DNA of 64,000 nt from NCBI RefSeq assembly GCF_900107535.1, contig NZ_FNRA01000004.1, positions 248,001 to 312,000 of the forward strand, in the 5' to 3' direction. Positions 26,785 through 36,529 of the stretch are shown here, piece after piece; the first letter of the stretch is position 1; each line of letters starts with the position of its first letter. Below the pieces are notes generated by a model. The model searched no databases. It saw only the letters and a program-made list of their open reading frames with translations, and was not told the DNA's origin. The DNA is from Pedobacter hartonius (GTDB lineage: Bacteria; Bacteroidota; Bacteroidia; Sphingobacteriales; Sphingobacteriaceae). The position numbers and the translations under genes were made by a program.

Positions 26785-28338
26785 TTATTTAGTTAAATCG
26801 AATATTAATTCCGAGTTAATCAATTTTAATATTGTATCCATCGACATACCAGGAACTATATTTGCCAAAATATTTCCATCTTTGTCAATCAATAAAGTAA
26901 AAGGATTGTAATTTACCCGATAATGCATAAAGAAGGGGTGCTTCATCATGCCACCATTTAACACTGCTACATTCAGATACGCATCATCCGTATAGAGGCC
27001 ACTTTCTATGCCTCTTTTCCAACCTTCTTTTGTTGATCCGCTAAATACAGACAGTACGATAAAATCCTTATTGTTTTTTAATTTAGGCCATATCTCTTTG
27101 TCAAAAGCCTTATGAAAAACAGCGCACCCCCCACATCCTTCTCCCCAGGCTTCCAGCATGAATACTTTTCCTTTGAGAGATGATGTATTTAACAATTTGC
27201 CGTTCAGATCAATAAAGTCTCCATCAAACATTTTTTTACCTTTTGTAAAGTTGAGTTTCTGAAAAATAATATCTTTCCCTGACGTAGAAATCATGTATTT
27301 TGAAGCATCAATAACGAGAGAATCATATATAGCTACACTATAGTTACCAATATCATTAAACGAACTATTCATGAAAAATTCGCTTAGCGCCCTTTCCCTA
27401 ATCTGCGGGTTGTTCGAAAATTTTTTCACCTCGTTATAATAATTTACAAGGCTGATTTTATTATTCGGACTACCTACTTTTAATTTTGTATTGATAAAAC
27501 CATTTTCCAACTTTGTGAAAAACATTGGACTCAACAGGCATAAAGCGTCAGTATTTTTCCATTGCCAGATCATATACTTATCAAGTAAGGTACTGAATAG
27601 CTTCTTGTAATTTGAATTATAAGGTATCGGGTCATAATAGGACTGAACAAATGGCCCCCAATATTCGATTGAGGGGTCAGGTGTGTTGTAATCAATCAAT
27701 TTCTTAATATTATTACTGATTTGCTTGCTTTGCCCAAAAATGAGGTTTGACCTAGCTTTGGACCGTTGGTTGATGATTTCGGCAAATTCGCTGAATTTCT
27801 TTTCCAAACTCGTCGAATCCAACTGGTCTTTGTGTTCAACAACTCTGTTATTAGCATAAAGCGGTGGAGGTGTTATTCTATAATAATCAATAACTCTATC
27901 CACTAAACTATATTTTGTTGCTCCAGTACCAGAAAACACGACAGAGTCACCACCTGTATTGATTTTTGGTTTGTAAACATTTAGATGGACGTCATCATTA
28001 TTTTCTGCGTAATATAACGCGTATGGGCTGTGAATTTCTGAACTATTATGATCTGTAGTAGCGCGGAAAGTAACTGATAATGGGGCTTTAAGCTTAGGAA
28101 GCTGTAACGTAAAAACACTGTCATTTTTTTTAACCGCCCAATATTTAGTGTTTTTTTCATTCTCCCAAAATTTTCCATTTGGTATGCTATGCATCCAAAC
28201 TGTATCGGGCAGCTTTTTTTTGCCGGCATAATGGAAGATAATTGTGTAGTTTGGGCTGCTACTTCTTTTTTTCTGTGCATGGCCGATTCCTAACTGGAAA
28301 AATACCAGTAGGAGAGTATATTTTATGGTTAATTTCAT
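26785..28338 (-). CDS. TlpA/thioredoxin-like periplasmic redoxin
   Basis: The 517-residue product has a signal peptide (residues 1-21), a long N-terminal region of about 370 residues of unknown fold, and a C-terminal TlpA-like domain. The active site reads WGEGCGGC (Cys402 and Cys405), so the usual WCxxC has an extra Gly-Glu before the first Cys. A cis-proline follows in NYNPFTLLID (Pro479). Such proteins act as thiol-disulfide exchangers in the periplasm. It is the last gene of the ECF-FecR-SusC-SusD operon, separated from SusD by a 91-bp gap with a hairpin. Confidence 0.85.
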   Translation of the reverse strand: MKLTIKYTLLLVFFQLGIGHAQKKRSSSPNYTIIFHYAGKKKLPDTVWMHSIPNGKFWENEKNTKYWAVKKNDSVFTLQLPKLKAPLSVTFRATTDHNSSEIHSPYALYYAENNDDVHLNVYKPKINTGGDSVVFSGTGATKYSLVDRVIDYYRITPPPLYANNRVVEHKDQLDSTSLEKKFSEFAEIINQRSKARSNLIFGQSKQISNNIKKLIDYNTPDPSIEYWGPFVQSYYDPIPYNSNYKKLFSTLLDKYMIWQWKNTDALCLLSPMFFTKLENGFINTKLKVGSPNNKISLVNYYNEVKKFSNNPQIRERALSEFFMNSSFNDIGNYSVAIYDSLVIDASKYMISTSGKDIIFQKLNFTKGKKMFDGDFIDLNGKLLNTSSLKGKVFMLEAWGEGCGGCAVFHKAFDKEIWPKLKNNKDFIVLSVFSGSTKEGWKRGIESGLYTDDAYLNVAVLNGGMMKHPFFMHYRVNYNPFTLLIDKDGNILANIVPGMSMDTILKLINSELIFDLTK

Positions 28339-28370
28339 AACTTATTTCTTTGTAGGATTTGTAGTACTGT

Positions 28371-28407
28371 ATGCACGTCATCTCTTTTTCACAGAAACGA
28401 CGTGCAT
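28371..28407 (-). terminator. intergenic hairpin between SusD and TlpA genes
   Basis: ATGCACGTC (28371-28379) pairs with GACGTGCAT (28399-28407) over a 19-nt A/T-rich loop inside the operon. No strong T-tract follows in the minus direction, so it may stabilise the upstream message or reduce readthrough rather than stop it. Confidence 0.4.
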
Positions 28408-28429
28408 GTAGTCTGAGGAAGCTGACCTA

Positions 28430-29794
28430 TTAGTATCCGGCGTTCTGGCTGCTGTTAGGATTTCTAGTAATTTCTGCTAATGGGATTGGATAAAGTACAT
28501 CCGTTGGTTCCCATTTTGGTTTAAGTGGAGTTAGCACCTCAGTTGCTTTTCCAGTTCGTGTTAAGTCAAACCAACGATGTCCCCATTCCGTAAATAATTC
28601 TACCCTTCTCTCTTTTTGTATAGCATCCAATAAATCAGATTTATTGATTGTCGGGTTGATAAGAGCAAGTAGCGGAAGTCCGGCCCTGTCCCTGATTTTG
28701 TCTAAATCGTCAATTGCACCAGTTAGGTTATTTTGTTGTGCTCTCGCTTCCGCTCTAATTAAGTACTGTTCTCCTAAACGTAATACCATGGAGTACTCGG
28801 TTGAGGGCACGGTGGATTTAACCTTATACTTATAGGGGAAATAATAAGTCCCGGTTGAATTTGTGAAACTATTTACCCAAGAAGTTTTTCGTTTATCATT
28901 TGCTTCAAAAGCGTTAAGAACGAATGCGCTTCTTAATGATACAACAACAGGTGGATTTGTCAATATAAAAATATTACCTTCAAAACCAGAGGAATTACTT
29001 GGCGGAAATAGCTGCCAAATAGCCTCCTGACTGTTTTTTAAGAAAACGTTATTTAATGGAACTAAGCTGTACGTAGTTGTCTTAGCGATTATCAATGAAG
29101 CGCATTTTTCTGCGTTAACGTAGTCTTTATTGTACAAGTACACTCTGGCTAAAAGCGCTTGAACCGCAGCTAAATTAGGCCTCACCCGCTCAGTAGTTAC
29201 ATATTGGTCAGTCAGTAAACCTTCTGCCAGGTGAAGATCATTAATCATTTGTTGATAGATTTGATCAATCGATGCTCTGGGATTTGCTCTATTTTGTCTG
29301 TAATCTGAATTTAAATTTAATGGTACCGGACCAAAAAGGTTGACCAGATTGAAGTATGTAAATGCCCTGACAAAATATGCCTCACCCTGCAATTGACTTT
29401 TAACTGAAGGAGTTAACCCATTAGATAAGTCAAGACCTTCCAACACGGAATTTGCCTTAAAAATTATAGAGTATGGGTTATCGAATAAGGTAGTAAGTGT
29501 ATTGTTAGCCGGGCTTAATTCATCGTCATAAAACGCCGTCAGTCCTCCATAATTTAAAAGCTCATCTGATGAAAGACCGCCAACGAAAGTAACGCTTGAA
29601 GAACCAAATGCAAAACTATTACCATTCATGGTGCTATACATATTCAATACCGCGGAGGTTGCCAAGTCGTCTGTATTAAAAACGCTTTCTGAAGCAGCGC
29701 TTGTTTTAGGGGGGGCGATTTCTAAAAATTTTTTACAAGAACTTGCAATTAAGGCAATGCCAAAAACGATATATAATATATTTTTCGATTTCAT
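28430..29794 (-). CDS. SusD/RagB-family outer-membrane lipoprotein
   Basis: This 454-residue lipoprotein has its acceptor at Cys20 (ALIASSC), followed by KKFLEIAPPKT as in most SusD proteins. QGEAYFVRAFTYFNLVNLFGPVPL and KERRVELFTEWGHRWFDLTRTGKA are the conserved TPR and C-terminal parts. It should act as substrate-binding lid for the receptor encoded upstream (start of SusD 11 bp after the SusC stop). The sequence shows little similarity to the SusD at 2073, so the two uptake systems differ in substrate. Confidence 0.95.
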   Translation of the reverse strand: MKSKNILYIVFGIALIASSCKKFLEIAPPKTSAASESVFNTDDLATSAVLNMYSTMNGNSFAFGSSSVTFVGGLSSDELLNYGGLTAFYDDELSPANNTLTTLFDNPYSIIFKANSVLEGLDLSNGLTPSVKSQLQGEAYFVRAFTYFNLVNLFGPVPLNLNSDYRQNRANPRASIDQIYQQMINDLHLAEGLLTDQYVTTERVRPNLAAVQALLARVYLYNKDYVNAEKCASLIIAKTTTYSLVPLNNVFLKNSQEAIWQLFPPSNSSGFEGNIFILTNPPVVVSLRSAFVLNAFEANDKRKTSWVNSFTNSTGTYYFPYKYKVKSTVPSTEYSMVLRLGEQYLIRAEARAQQNNLTGAIDDLDKIRDRAGLPLLALINPTINKSDLLDAIQKERRVELFTEWGHRWFDLTRTGKATEVLTPLKPKWEPTDVLYPIPLAEITRNPNSSQNAGY

Positions 29795-29804
29795 AAAATT
29801 GGAA

Positions 29805-32800
29805 TTAAAACGTAAGATTTATACTCATTGCAAAGGTTCTCAAAGGCGGAAGTCTTCTCAAGTCCATTGTTTCAGGGTCTAATCCTATGTAGTTAGTAAT
29901 TGTAAACACATTTTGTCCAGTGATGGAAATTGAAGCATTACTGATATGGGATTTGGCTAGCCATTCATTAGGAATCGCGTAAGAAAGAGATAAATTCTTG
30001 AGTCGCGCATAAGACGCGTCAGACACATTTAATCCTCCGTAAATTATTGCATTATAAAAGGCGTCGTCGGCATCCAAACTGGTACTAAATTTTTGTGCAG
30101 AAGAATTATCACCCGCCTGACGCCATCTATCCAACGCGGCAGTTGGCTGATTACTAGCAGGGTATGAATTTGCGCTCCAATTACCCGGTACAGATTGAAT
30201 ACTGTTTAAGTAATTAAATCCGTTTTGCTTTGTAAATGAAATCAGGAAATCTAATGTCAAGTTCTTATAACGTAAGGAGTTTTGGAATCCGCCATAAAAA
30301 TATTGACCTATAAATTTTTGCAAGTAACGATCTCCATCATCAAATAAATTCGTTCCATTATTATTTTTATCTTCAAATTCATAAAGCCCGGTTTGCCTAC
30401 TTACGCCTTTTGAATTATAAATTCTAACAATTGATAAGGGTTGACCAACTACAAAATTAACTGCATCAGCAGAATTTTCTATTCCCGGATATGATAGCAG
30501 TTTATTTTTTGGGATAGTCAAATTAATACCCGATGTCCAACGCCAATTTTTATTTTTAATTAAATTAAAATTTGTTGCGAATTCCAACCCAGTATTTTGA
30601 ACAGTTGCTGGGCGGTTGGCTATTATAGTTCCATTTCCAGTACTTGGAGGTAACGGATCACCTATCAGTTGGTTAGAAGAACGGTTATTGTAATAAGAAA
30701 TCTCAAAGTTCACTTTGTATTTAAAAAGATTTAACTGCAAGGCAATTTCACCTTTTTTATTTGTTTCCCAGCCATAATCCGCATTTCCCAATGTGGGGCT
30801 TAATGTTGAAGTATTTTGATAAATGCCACTAGAGGTATAAAGCTGAAGATATTTATAATCACCAATCTGGTCGTTTCCAGTTACACCATAACTAGCCCTA
30901 ATTTTCCCTAAACTAATGAATGGTAGTGCATTCTTGATAAATCTTTCCTCGGAAAATAAATATGCTGCACCAATAGCTCCAAAGTTTGCAAATTGCTTGT
31001 CTTTCCCGAAACGTGTCGATCCATCCCGTCTTGCAGTCAGATTGACAAATAATTTATCCGCCAAACTATAATTAATTCTACTAAACACGGCAGAATAACG
31101 ATACTGGGTATATGTCGCAGCAGACGCCGTTATTGATCCGGCTGAAAGTATATTGTCCAATAATTCATCGCTAGCAAAATTAGTAGCATCTAGACCCCGG
31201 GATTGATTAATACTCTCTTGAAAGCTTAATCCAGCTAAGGCATCAAGATGACCCAGACCTATTTTTGTTTTGAAATTTAGCTGAGGTTCAGCAGTCCAGG
31301 AATTAATTGAACTATTTGAAAATGAAGATCTTCTGCTCGCTGAAGTCGGATTTCTTGCAGGTGAAATACTGGCGAAAGAATTTTTTATAAAGTCTTCGTA
31401 TTTCAACAAATTATAACCGGAAGATATCTTAAAAGACAAATTATCAAGTAATCTATAACTTAAAGTCGCATTTACAATCATGTTATCAATGCCTATTTTA
31501 TTGCTATTCAGGAAACTAGCCATAGGATTTGCGTAAACGGTATTATTAGCCCAGTTTAACTGACCATATTGATTGTAGGGGTCGGGTTGATTAGGCGCTA
31601 ATAAAATATTTGCTGTCGGATCAAAACCAAGTTGACTATTTGTCGTATGATTATATGTACTGGTAAAGTTTAAATTTACCCTGTCCTTAAACGACCCAAA
31701 ATTTATGTTAGACCGCAAACCGATTCTGCTGAAGCCAAAGTTGCCGGGCAGAACAGTTCCTTCATTATAATAATTGCCGCCAATAAGATAGTTAACCTTA
31801 TCATTTCCACCACTTATATTTAATGAAGCAACGGAAGTATTCGCTGTTCCGCCTATAATTTCCTTTTGCCAATCCGTATATTTATTTTTATCCCAATTCC
31901 CATTGATGTCATAGTCTATTGTTGACGGACTCAGACCATCGTTTTTTAATGCCTCCATTCGCATTTCGATGTATTCTGATGTTTTTAATAAATTAACTTT
32001 TTTTGCAACCTGACTAAAGCCCTGAGTAAATACACCGTTAATCTTTATATCGCCTGCTTTTCCTCTTTTTGTCTTAATTAAAATAATTCCATTGGCTCCC
32101 CTTGACCCATAGATTGCAGTAGCATCAGCATCTTTGAGTATCTCAATACTTTCAATGTCATTAGGATTTATTGTGCTCAAAGGATCTATTCTTGCTATAC
32201 CAAATGCGTTTGCTTGATTATTGCCACCAAGAGCTGTCGATGGATAAATTACATCGTCAATAATATATAAGGGATTATTCCCAACCTGCGTGTTTATACT
32301 ACTTCTTCCTCTAATTAACACATTAAATCCACCTCCGGCAACTCCTGTAGTTTGTGTGATCTGAATACCTGGTATACGATTTTGCAAGGCTTGTAATGGA
32401 TTTAATATAGGTTGCTTCTCTATGGTAGTAGAGGTAATCTTGATAATATTACCGGTACGTCCACGATCAGTTACCGTGTAATACCCCGCATTGATCTCTA
32501 CTTCCTCAAGTTTACTATCAGCCGCATTCAAAACAATGTTTCCAAGATTTTTTTGAACTGGAATTTCTAATGCTACATAGCCCACATAAGAAATAGTTAA
32601 GATGTTCTTCTCGTCAACGTTCGATAGACTAAAAAAACCTGTTGAACCCGATAAAACCGTTCTGTTCGTACCCTTCACAGTTATCGTTGCGCCAGATATA
32701 GGATTGCCATCTTTATCTACCAATCTACCTGACACGTCGATGTTTGAGAAAACATTTACAATTTTTTCCAGGATATTCTTTTCTACTCGCTGAAGGACAA

Positions 32801-33137
32801 TTGCTTTACCTTTTATAGTGTAAGATATCGGAAGATCCTTAATTATTGTTTTAATAGCTTCCTCTAAAGGTGTCTCATTGAAATTTGTGTTAATTTTTAA
32901 CTCGTCATTGAGGCTCTCTGTAGTATACATCACTGTATATCCGGTCTGCTTTTCAAGAATATTGAAAACCTGGTTTAACGATATAGCGTTTTGCCTCAGC
33001 GTCACTTTCTGTCCGAAAGTAGTCGCGCTGACCTGCAGGAGCGTTGCCAATAAAATGACGGTGGTTAGTCGCATAATAAGCAGGATTTTTAGGGCATAGG
33101 ATCTCCATTTGCCAATAGTGGTAAAAGTTTTGTACAT
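29805..33137 (-). CDS. SusC/RagA TonB-dependent receptor with STN signalling domain
   Basis: The 1110-residue receptor is complete. It has a signal region (ending ATTFGQ, about residue 43), an STN domain (about 50-115) that contacts the FecR anti-sigma factor, a carboxypeptidase-like repeat (about 130-205; VSGRLVDKDGNPISGATITVKG) and a plug with GFNVLIRGRSSIN and the SusC hallmark IESIEILKDADATAIYGSRG. A 22-strand barrel ends with a terminal aromatic residue (MSINLTF). The STN domain shows that this receptor signals, via FecR and the ECF sigma factor encoded upstream, to turn on its own operon. Substrate is unknown. Confidence 0.97.
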   Translation of the reverse strand: MYKTFTTIGKWRSYALKILLIMRLTTVILLATLLQVSATTFGQKVTLRQNAISLNQVFNILEKQTGYTVMYTTESLNDELKINTNFNETPLEEAIKTIIKDLPISYTIKGKAIVLQRVEKNILEKIVNVFSNIDVSGRLVDKDGNPISGATITVKGTNRTVLSGSTGFFSLSNVDEKNILTISYVGYVALEIPVQKNLGNIVLNAADSKLEEVEINAGYYTVTDRGRTGNIIKITSTTIEKQPILNPLQALQNRIPGIQITQTTGVAGGGFNVLIRGRSSINTQVGNNPLYIIDDVIYPSTALGGNNQANAFGIARIDPLSTINPNDIESIEILKDADATAIYGSRGANGIILIKTKRGKAGDIKINGVFTQGFSQVAKKVNLLKTSEYIEMRMEALKNDGLSPSTIDYDINGNWDKNKYTDWQKEIIGGTANTSVASLNISGGNDKVNYLIGGNYYNEGTVLPGNFGFSRIGLRSNINFGSFKDRVNLNFTSTYNHTTNSQLGFDPTANILLAPNQPDPYNQYGQLNWANNTVYANPMASFLNSNKIGIDNMIVNATLSYRLLDNLSFKISSGYNLLKYEDFIKNSFASISPARNPTSASRRSSFSNSSINSWTAEPQLNFKTKIGLGHLDALAGLSFQESINQSRGLDATNFASDELLDNILSAGSITASAATYTQYRYSAVFSRINYSLADKLFVNLTARRDGSTRFGKDKQFANFGAIGAAYLFSEERFIKNALPFISLGKIRASYGVTGNDQIGDYKYLQLYTSSGIYQNTSTLSPTLGNADYGWETNKKGEIALQLNLFKYKVNFEISYYNNRSSNQLIGDPLPPSTGNGTIIANRPATVQNTGLEFATNFNLIKNKNWRWTSGINLTIPKNKLLSYPGIENSADAVNFVVGQPLSIVRIYNSKGVSRQTGLYEFEDKNNNGTNLFDDGDRYLQKFIGQYFYGGFQNSLRYKNLTLDFLISFTKQNGFNYLNSIQSVPGNWSANSYPASNQPTAALDRWRQAGDNSSAQKFSTSLDADDAFYNAIIYGGLNVSDASYARLKNLSLSYAIPNEWLAKSHISNASISITGQNVFTITNYIGLDPETMDLRRLPPLRTFAMSINLTF

Positions 33138-33254
33138 TTGGTTTTGGTTGTGTTTGTTGCGAAATCGGGTAAATTTTTCTTCAACGACATGATCTCAGGC
33201 CAGGAGTGTTTGCTGCACTTTTGGCCTATTTCATATCATCCGTTTTTACAAAGT

Positions 33255-34406
33255 CTATCTCATAACGGTGATCTCCTTTCCTGTAATTTTAAATTTCACT
33301 TCTTTTGTTAATTGCATCTGGCATAGGATATCTGAGATTTTTGCATATCTGGAAGCCCGGCCTACAAAGTGTAATTGCTGAAGTGCCGTATCCTGATAAG
33401 TTACTTTCAGGTCATACCACCGAGCAAGTTCTTTCATAATCTCACCTAATGTCTCACGCTTAAAGGCGAAAGTGCCATTGTGCCAATCTATTTCATTCTC
33501 AGCTTCCACTTGGCCAACGTTCATCGTTAACCCGTTATTTACTGACTGCTCATTTGGTTTTAAAATCAATACGTTAGAAGACGTTTCTGTCCCTTTTTGT
33601 AAACCCGAAACACGCACTGAACCTTCCAGTAAGGTAGTTTTAACAACTATATCTTCAGGATAACTGCTGACATTGAAATGGGTTCCTAATACCTGCACGG
33701 TCTGTTTCGGCGAGGTTACGATAAAAGGATGTGCTTTGTCCTTCTTTATTTCAAAGTAGGCTTCGCCGCTCAGTGCAACATTTCGAGTGACATCAAAAGT
33801 TGTTGGAAAAGATAAGGTTGAGGCGGCGTTAAGCCATACTTTGGAGCCATCCGGCAAACAGACCATATATTGCCCTCCCTTTGGAGTTTCAATAGTATTC
33901 AAAGATTTTTTACTATTTCCGACAGTGGGGGAGGAGCCCGTCACCTGGAACATCAGTTCTCCATTTTTGGTCTTGCTAACCCGCATACCCGGCAAGGTTG
34001 CCAGCTCGCCGTTTTCAGCATCAGTCAGCTTTATCCTTTTACCATTTTCCAAAGTCAGGACAGCTTGATTTTTTCCCGGATCAACATCATTTTCAAATAC
34101 ACCATCATTCCTTCCCGCAAACATGAGATAGACGCCGATTCCGGCACTGAAACAAATAAGAGCCGCTACTGCAAATCTTTTATATTCCTGGTATAAACGT
34201 ATAACGATAGTCTCTTTCCTTTTCCTGGATGACCTGATCTGCTCCAGGCTGGCTAATTCCTCAACAATCAGGTTCTGTGCAAAAGGTGTCCCCGCATTTT
34301 CCTTCGCGATGGTCCTGTACCAGTCCTCTACCTTATTAACCTCTTCCGGAGTACAAGTTCCATCTTCATACTTTTGCAGCAGGTCTTTGGATATATCTTT
34401 TTTCAT
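33255..34406 (-). CDS. FecR-family anti-sigma factor
   Basis: This inner-membrane regulator has 383 residues. Its cytoplasmic head (about 1-70) holds the ECF factor, a single helix follows (FAVAALICFSAGIGVYLMFAG), and the periplasmic FecR domain includes TPKGGQYMVCLPDGSKVWLNAASTL, typical of Bacteroidota FecR. The C-terminal DUF4974-like part ends LQQLHFVGRASRYAKISDILC and a short tail. The ATG at 34406 is used instead of a TTG nine bases earlier. It receives the signal from the SusC STN domain and frees the sigma factor. Confidence 0.93.
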   Translation of the reverse strand: MKKDISKDLLQKYEDGTCTPEEVNKVEDWYRTIAKENAGTPFAQNLIVEELASLEQIRSSRKRKETIVIRLYQEYKRFAVAALICFSAGIGVYLMFAGRNDGVFENDVDPGKNQAVLTLENGKRIKLTDAENGELATLPGMRVSKTKNGELMFQVTGSSPTVGNSKKSLNTIETPKGGQYMVCLPDGSKVWLNAASTLSFPTTFDVTRNVALSGEAYFEIKKDKAHPFIVTSPKQTVQVLGTHFNVSSYPEDIVVKTTLLEGSVRVSGLQKGTETSSNVLILKPNEQSVNNGLTMNVGQVEAENEIDWHNGTFAFKRETLGEIMKELARWYDLKVTYQDTALQQLHFVGRASRYAKISDILCQMQLTKEVKFKITGKEITVMR

Positions 34407-34609
34407 TATTAACAATTAGGTATATAATGAGAATACAATCGTAAAGGGGCTATAGAGTACAAAGAGTTAAAATAAATTTAACATATTTTTAACGTTTAGG
34501 ATATACGTCTGTAGACAAATAAGTTACGGTATTAACTAATTCAAATTGAATACTTCAAAAAGAGCGTGGAGATGTAAACTGCTAACAAACGAGCAGTTGC
34601 TTGCGGTAA

Positions 34610-35197
34610 TTATTTATATATTCCTGCCAGGGTGCAGGCAAGTAGTGCCGTATAGGTATTTATATCCTTATTGTTCCTCAATGTGCTTAATGCCCTTCTT
34701 ATTTGAGTCCGCACTGTGAGTTCAGATATATTCATCAGATCCGCGATCTCTTTGTGGGATAGATTTTGTTTGCGGCTTAGATTAAAAATTTCCTGCATGC
34801 GTGGAGGCATGTTTTGTATTTCAGCATCAATGATTCTGATCAGCTCTTGCAATTGAAAATCAGAATCAGCATGTGTTACGGAGACGTGGTCAGCCAGTGA
34901 TTCCAGATAATTGCTTTTGGTCTTTTCATGCTTTATGGCATTTATAACTCTCGATCTTACTGCTTTATATAGATAGAATTTCAGTTCTTTTACCTGCCAT
35001 TTTTCAGGCGATCCTGCCAGCCCTGAAAATAATTCCTGCACAATATCCTTCGCCATATCTTCATCTTTCAGGATGTTATTTGCATGAAGGACAAGTGGCG
35101 TCCAGTACTTTTTGAAAATTATGGTAAATGCTTCCCATTCCCCGGCCCTAAATAGGTCAAAGAGTGCTTCGTCGGTCAGGGAATCATATTTGTTCAT
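34610..35197 (-). CDS. ECF-type RNA polymerase sigma factor
   Basis: This 195-residue sigma factor contains region 2 (DEDMAKDIVQELFSGLAG; helices that bind the -10 element) and region 4 (MPPRMQEIFNLSRKQNLSHKEIADLMNISELTVRTQIRRAL) with the helix-turn-helix for the -35 element. It belongs to the FecI-like or Bacteroidota-type ECF group. The FecR gene follows on the same strand, so the pair is a cell-surface signalling cassette. Upstream of it lie three direct repeats (35284-35335) that could regulate it. Confidence 0.94.
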   Translation of the reverse strand: MNKYDSLTDEALFDLFRAGEWEAFTIIFKKYWTPLVLHANNILKDEDMAKDIVQELFSGLAGSPEKWQVKELKFYLYKAVRSRVINAIKHEKTKSNYLESLADHVSVTHADSDFQLQELIRIIDAEIQNMPPRMQEIFNLSRKQNLSHKEIADLMNISELTVRTQIRRALSTLRNNKDINTYTALLACTLAGIYK

Positions 35198-35283
35198 CTT
35201 TGATATCAGGCAAATAAATACAAACGTTATTGCTATAATTACAGATTAGAATATTCCTGTAGGTTTTATGAATACATGATTCA

Positions 35284-35335
35284 CTTACACCAACGGGCAT
35301 TTGGCTTACACCAAATATATTATAACCTACACCAA
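35284..35335. promoter_or_regulatory. three phased direct repeats, putative activator binding sites
   Basis: The 10-mer CYTACACCAA occurs at 35284-35293, 35305-35314 and 35326-35335. Start-to-start distance is exactly 21 bp both times, two helical turns, so the copies lie on the same face of DNA. The last two copies also share the next six bases (ATATAT). They lie 87-138 bp upstream of the sigma factor start codon. This is the layout of tandem binding sites, such as those of LytTR-type regulators, but the binding protein is unknown. Confidence 0.6.
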
Positions 35336-35460
35336 ATATATGTTTATTATATATTCAAATTATAAATTCAGAAATATTATTTTATAAGATATTGTTATTT
35401 CAACTTGTGAAAGTGTAGAACAGATATTTAACAGAATTTAATTTTACACTGCCCGTCTAT

Positions 35461-35483
35461 ATATAGTGTTACCAACACTATAT
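35461..35483. promoter_or_regulatory. 10-bp palindrome in sigma-Fic spacer
   Basis: ATATAGTGTT (35461-35470) is the exact complement of AACACTATAT (35474-35483) across a 3-nt spacer. A related half-site (CATATATAGTC) lies near 35505. It could be a dimeric repressor site or a small terminator for the Fic gene. Confidence 0.4.
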
Positions 35484-35665
35484 AAGTTAGCAAAAAAACC
35501 GCAGACCATATATAGTCATGGGTTCTAAAAATACGATGGCCAGGAATTTCTATAGCCTATCAGAGCTCCTCCATCATGACGGATAATTGAAAATTCAGAA
35601 TAACCTAGCTGCTCCATAATATGAATAATAAACCTGTTGCTGATAAATTGCTAACAATTTTGCGT

Positions 35666-36463
35666 TCAAATTTTTTCTGTAACAGATTTCGGCAGCATCA
35701 GCAGGAATGGTAAAGCTTTTTTATAATTCAGATCAGGATATTCCAAACCTAATGCTCTTATATTGCTATAGTAAGTTTCATGCTGCGTATAATAATATTT
35801 TTCAGATTGCACAAACCATGCTTTATTTCCCAGCTTCTGGGCTAGAAACCATTTCTCTAACAGCCGCGCACAACGTCCATTACCATCATTCCAGGGGTGT
35901 ATTTTTACAAATACAAGGTGGAGCATACTGGCAAAAAAGAAGATCTCTGAGATAGTAAGCTTAATATCCAGTAATATTTGCAAATCGGCGTACAGTTTTT
36001 CCATTTCAGATGGCACTTCAAAGGGAGTAGCTGCTACATATTCAATACGCCCGTCTTTAGTCGTAACGAACATATTCTGATTTCTGAATTTACCAAGCCA
36101 ATTGGTAGATACAATATGTTTTGCCAAGATGGTATGCGTTTTTGCAAAGGTTTCTTTCTCTGGCTTGTTTTCTGAAGCAAATTGATAAGCCAGATAAAGG
36201 TCATCTATCTTACGTGTATAGTCTGGCTGAAATTCAATATTAAAACGTTTATGCTTAATGTAGGAATCTAATTCTATAGGTTCACCTTCAATTTTACTGG
36301 AATAGACAGAAGCCACTGAAGTATAAAAGCTGAATTCGGCTGTAGAAAGTTCAGCGTCTTCCAATCTTTCAAACGCTGTAGATAAAAGATTATCAGAAAT
36401 AGTTGCCTTGTATTGCTCAAGCAGATCTGTGGGTATAATATGTAAGCCCTTTATTGTCAACAT
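35666..36463 (-). CDS. Fic-domain protein
   Basis: This 265-residue protein has the Fic motif HPWNDGNGRCAR (residues 189-200) with His189 as catalytic residue. Fic enzymes transfer AMP (or related groups) to target proteins. Residues 55-60 (SSKIEG) match the inhibitory-helix pattern [ST]xxxE[GN], so activity is probably self-inhibited (class II). The start at 36463 is an ATG; a TTG at 36487 would add eight residues and sit on the tRNA terminator. It has no antitoxin partner of the usual type beside it. Confidence 0.9.
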   Translation of the reverse strand: MLTIKGLHIIPTDLLEQYKATISDNLLSTAFERLEDAELSTAEFSFYTSVASVYSSKIEGEPIELDSYIKHKRFNIEFQPDYTRKIDDLYLAYQFASENKPEKETFAKTHTILAKHIVSTNWLGKFRNQNMFVTTKDGRIEYVAATPFEVPSEMEKLYADLQILLDIKLTISEIFFFASMLHLVFVKIHPWNDGNGRCARLLEKWFLAQKLGNKAWFVQSEKYYYTQHETYYSNIRALGLEYPDLNYKKALPFLLMLPKSVTEKI

Positions 36464-36486
36464 ACTCCTGGAATTAGGTATAAACA

Positions 36487-36520
36487 AAAAAAGCTTTAAA
36501 TCGAAATTTAAAGCTTTTTT
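36487..36520 (-). terminator. tRNA-Ser terminator
   Basis: A perfect 15-bp stem (36487-36501 with 36506-36520), a CGAA loop on the plus strand, and a T-run in the minus direction lie 10 bp downstream of the tRNA 3' end. It abuts the Fic gene start. Confidence 0.85.
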
Positions 36521-36529
36521 GTATTTCAG

